DNA of 27,153 nucleotides. Source: Chara braunii (taxonomy: Eukaryota > Streptophyta > Charophyceae > Charales > Characeae). The stretch spans positions 741,604 through 768,756 of the forward strand of contig BFEA01000030.1 in assembly GCA_003427395.1 (NCBI GenBank), given 5' to 3'. Below the pieces are notes generated by a model. That model was not told the DNA's origin. It did not search any database and saw only the letters and a list, made by a program, of their open reading frames with translations. A program made the position numbers and the translations under genes. The number at the start of each line of letters is the position of its first letter. The stretch's first letter is position 1. Shown piece by piece: positions 25,101-27,153 of this stretch.

Positions 25101-26421
25101 ACTAACATTCTAATCTCGCTGGCGTGGCGGCATGGCCGCCGTCTCTCTCCTCTACTGACTAGCTATTGGCTATGGCTGATCTTCCTCCTCGTAGCCCTCT
25201 TCGTCAACGGGCACCTGCAGACCTCCGCATACAAGACACTTCGACAGTGCTTTCGCACAGCTCACCGGCAGAATGAATGAATGACTGATTGCTGCCTCTT
25301 TATTCATACTTCGTATTGTCGCTGGTCTGCCCCTCTCCATCGGGCCCGGGGTGCACACAGTCCCACATGGTAGTTGCTGACTTGACAAGGTGCGACTGGG
25401 ACTGGGTACCGCTGACTAAGCAAGGTAAGACTACCCACTTGACCACTTGCCTACGGACTGACTACTAGGACTCACGAAGGGCCAGTTCCGGAACTTCCGG
25501 AAGACTGTGGCTAGACCCTTCAGTACTGTAGCAGCTACGACTCCTACCACTGCTAAGACCTCCATCTACAGATCTACGGTTCAAGAACCCAAGACCACCC
25601 TACCTGCAGCAACCAAACAGGCGTCTTTCAAAACACAGGTCGTGGGTTCAAGCACACACGGGTCGTCGGTACTGTACACGGGTAAGGGCGAGGTCTGGGG
25701 ATCGAGCTCTGGGATCTGCAACTGCTGCCCCACGGTAAAAACTGTTTCACCTTGGTTTCCACTGGTTATGTTTGTGCTTTGTCAGCATGAGCATGGTGCT
25801 AAAGCAGTCATGTTTTGGCTGGTGGAAATGGATGTTCTCTTTATTTGATATTGCTTGCTGGATGAAATGAGCCAAGTACTCGTCAAGTTCAACCTCGCAT
25901 ATATCAATGAACATTCACATGAAGTTCACACGTGAGACTCCAGATCGAGATACGATCAACTCTTGAAGATGTCTGTCTCCAATATTATTATCAATATACA
26001 AGAATGTTGATCTCCAGCAGCTCTGCCACACACACACGCACAAAGGATCTCAACCAGATAGCGGCTATGGCTTCTCCCCCCTCCTCTCTCTCTCTGACTT
26101 GACTCGCTCTGCCTCACTTTCTCTCTCTCTTCTCTCTACCCTAGATCGTTACCCTACACCCACTCAGGTAGCTTACACCTTAGCTTCCATCCTCCTGCTC
26201 TACGGCTAGCCTAGCTATGGAGTATCTCTCAAGCGCCCTCTTCTTCTTTGGGCACGCAGTGCCCAAGTTGCCTTAACGCACAAGCGCCAGCAGCGCTTCC
26301 GCATCTCGCAACTGAACAAGTGACGAGCCACTGCACTGTAGCAGCTAAATATAGGAGTTGGCTTCGCTGGGATTGGTTTGGCTTGGCCTGCTTCAGATTG
26401 GTACTGGTTGGCCGCGGCCTG
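25101..26421. other. Intronic stretch without recognised gene
   Basis: It includes an isolated GCATGAGCATGGTGC match (25786-25800) to the array at 20060-20435 and a CT-rich patch (26075-26140). On the minus strand an AATAAA hexamer is at 25298-25303. No LTR, exon or RNA gene was recognised. Confidence 0.4.
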
Positions 26422-26457
26422 TCTGCTGCAAACATTTTGTCTGCTGCAAACATTTTG
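26422..26457 (+). repeat. Perfect 18-bp tandem duplication
   Basis: TCTGCTGCAAACATTTTG occurs at 26422-26439 and 26440-26457, immediately followed by TCTG. Confidence 0.97.
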
Positions 26458-27006
26458 TCTGTCCGGTCGCTTCCGGACTTTCCCGGGACATGCTGCAGAA
26501 TTGGACTTGGGACTGTGGGACTGGACTGGACGCTTCTGGACTTCCTTGTCTGGTACCGGATGGACTGTTACCAACCTACGACGCTTCGGTACCGACCCCT
26601 ACCGACCTACGATGCTTCGGCCTCTAGACCCTACGGCCAACCCTATGGAACGGCCCTGGGACTTGGGACTTGTTGGGACCCTGGGACAGGGACTGGGTGT
26701 CTGCAGCGTGAATCCTTTCATGGATAGAGGCCGATCGTTGGGGAGGTGTACATATGACCACACAAGTTTTTGTTAGCTGGTCTTTTTCCTACAACAAGTT
26801 TCCAGTACCGTCTGTGTCATTGAGTACTGCACCGGAAATTGGGTTCAAACCCCAAAATCACATCGATTTGTTGGGGACCAGTTGTGATCACACCTTGTAA
26901 TGCAGTACTGTGATTCTACCTCTGCACCCAACTGTGGTTGCATCAGTAATTCAGTGCAGACACTGCAGAGGTGTTCGCCCTCCTCTTCATTGTGCCTCGA
27001 TTATTC

Positions 27007-27009
<3 letters not shown>
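26458..27009. other. Intronic stretch without recognised gene
   Basis: GGACTGG/GGACTTGG-rich words occur at 26490-26690 and a degenerate ACCGACC(T/C)C/ACGATGCTTCGG repeat at 26570-26620. A tRNA T-arm-like hairpin (26839-26855) is discussed among rejected items. Confidence 0.4.
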
Positions 27010-27058
<49 letters not shown>

Positions 27059-27086
27059 TTGCCTCGATTCTAATGAAGCGAAAGGA

Positions 27087-27153
<67 letters not shown>
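27010..27153. repeat. (CT)n microsatellites at the window end
   Basis: Two CT tracts (27010-27053 and 27090-27153) are separated by GTGTTTGCCTCGATT and a short unique segment. GCCTCGATT also precedes the first tract (26994-27003), so a small microsatellite-linked duplication is likely here as well. The window ends inside the repeat. Confidence 0.95.

Noticed and set aside
24434-25105. 223-codon plus-strand open frame
   Set aside because: Composition-driven (CpG-rich start, GAT run, CA microsatellite end), with no domain and no counterpart in the neighbouring sequence.
23077-26300. Possible LTRs around the Gag remnant
   Set aside because: No repeated pair, primer-binding site or TG...CA termini with duplication could be found by eye. 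A self-alignment of 19206-27153 showing a 200-1000-bp direct repeat would be needed.
26839-26855. tRNA T-arm-like hairpin TTGGG-TTCAAAC-CCCAA
   Set aside because: The T-arm is perfect, but no matching acceptor stem, D-arm or anticodon arm could be placed upstream within tRNA distance, and no A tail or duplication marks it as a SINE.
1-27153. CRISPR array, rRNA, bacterial operons
   Set aside because: The tandem repeats are microsatellites or two- to three-copy duplications without regular unique spacers, and no rRNA or bacterial gene was recognised.

Overview
The window looks like intron-dominated nuclear DNA of a green-lineage eukaryote. Three things support this. The 3' half of a U2 snRNA copy resembles plant U2. 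Five short spliced exons match the plant SWEETIE / animal HEATR5 family. Introns reach 11 kb and are full of microsatellites and retroelement debris. A streptophyte alga with a large repeat-rich genome (Chara-like) would fit, but that is a guess, not a sequence-proven assignment. Both ends of the window run into microsatellites, and there is a 482-base N gap at 16116-16597.

Host gene (+ strand): five phase-0 exons (1784-1894, 12851-12940, 15824-15904, 17675-17743, 19080-19205) encode 159 consecutive residues of a HEAT-repeat protein of the SWEETIE/HEATR5/Laa1 family, which works with the AP-1/clathrin system. Everything else lies in its introns (10,956, 2,883, 1,770 and 1,336 bp, then at least 7.9 kb without a further recognised exon). 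Neither the first nor the last exon of the gene was found.

Main discovery: intron 1 carries a 4,915-bp unit (7775-12689) with exact 10-bp direct repeats outside it (GGCCAAAAGC at 7765-7774 and 12690-12699). Inside it begins and ends with an inverted 9-mer (TGTGTAGCA) followed by CGAAC-rich imperfect subterminal repeats. It holds (i) a decayed Penelope-like reverse transcriptase (7900-10713), with what may be the tail of an N-terminal GIY-YIG-like nuclease, and (ii) an uninterrupted ORF (10698-12056). That ORF has tandem peptide repeats, a Josephin-like deubiquitinase domain and a C-terminal RING-like zinc domain. No transposase is visible. TIR/TSD ends, a Penelope-like RT and a Josephin-RING protein together form a combination I do not recognise as described.

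Other mobile debris: three U6 snRNA copies (1599, 5343, 13369) and one U2 copy (13225 to 13026, minus strand). Two of the U6 copies and the U2 copy end in A-rich tails, and the first U6 has an exact 15-bp target-site duplication. A 292-bp SINE-like insertion has an exact 18-bp duplication (3841-4168). A frameshifted LTR-retrotransposon Gag lies on the minus strand (21064-23076), tail-to-tail with an aspartic-protease fragment on the plus strand (20432-20808). Several loci show unique 60-110-bp segments tandemly duplicated between microsatellite tracts. No tRNA, rRNA or CRISPR was found.
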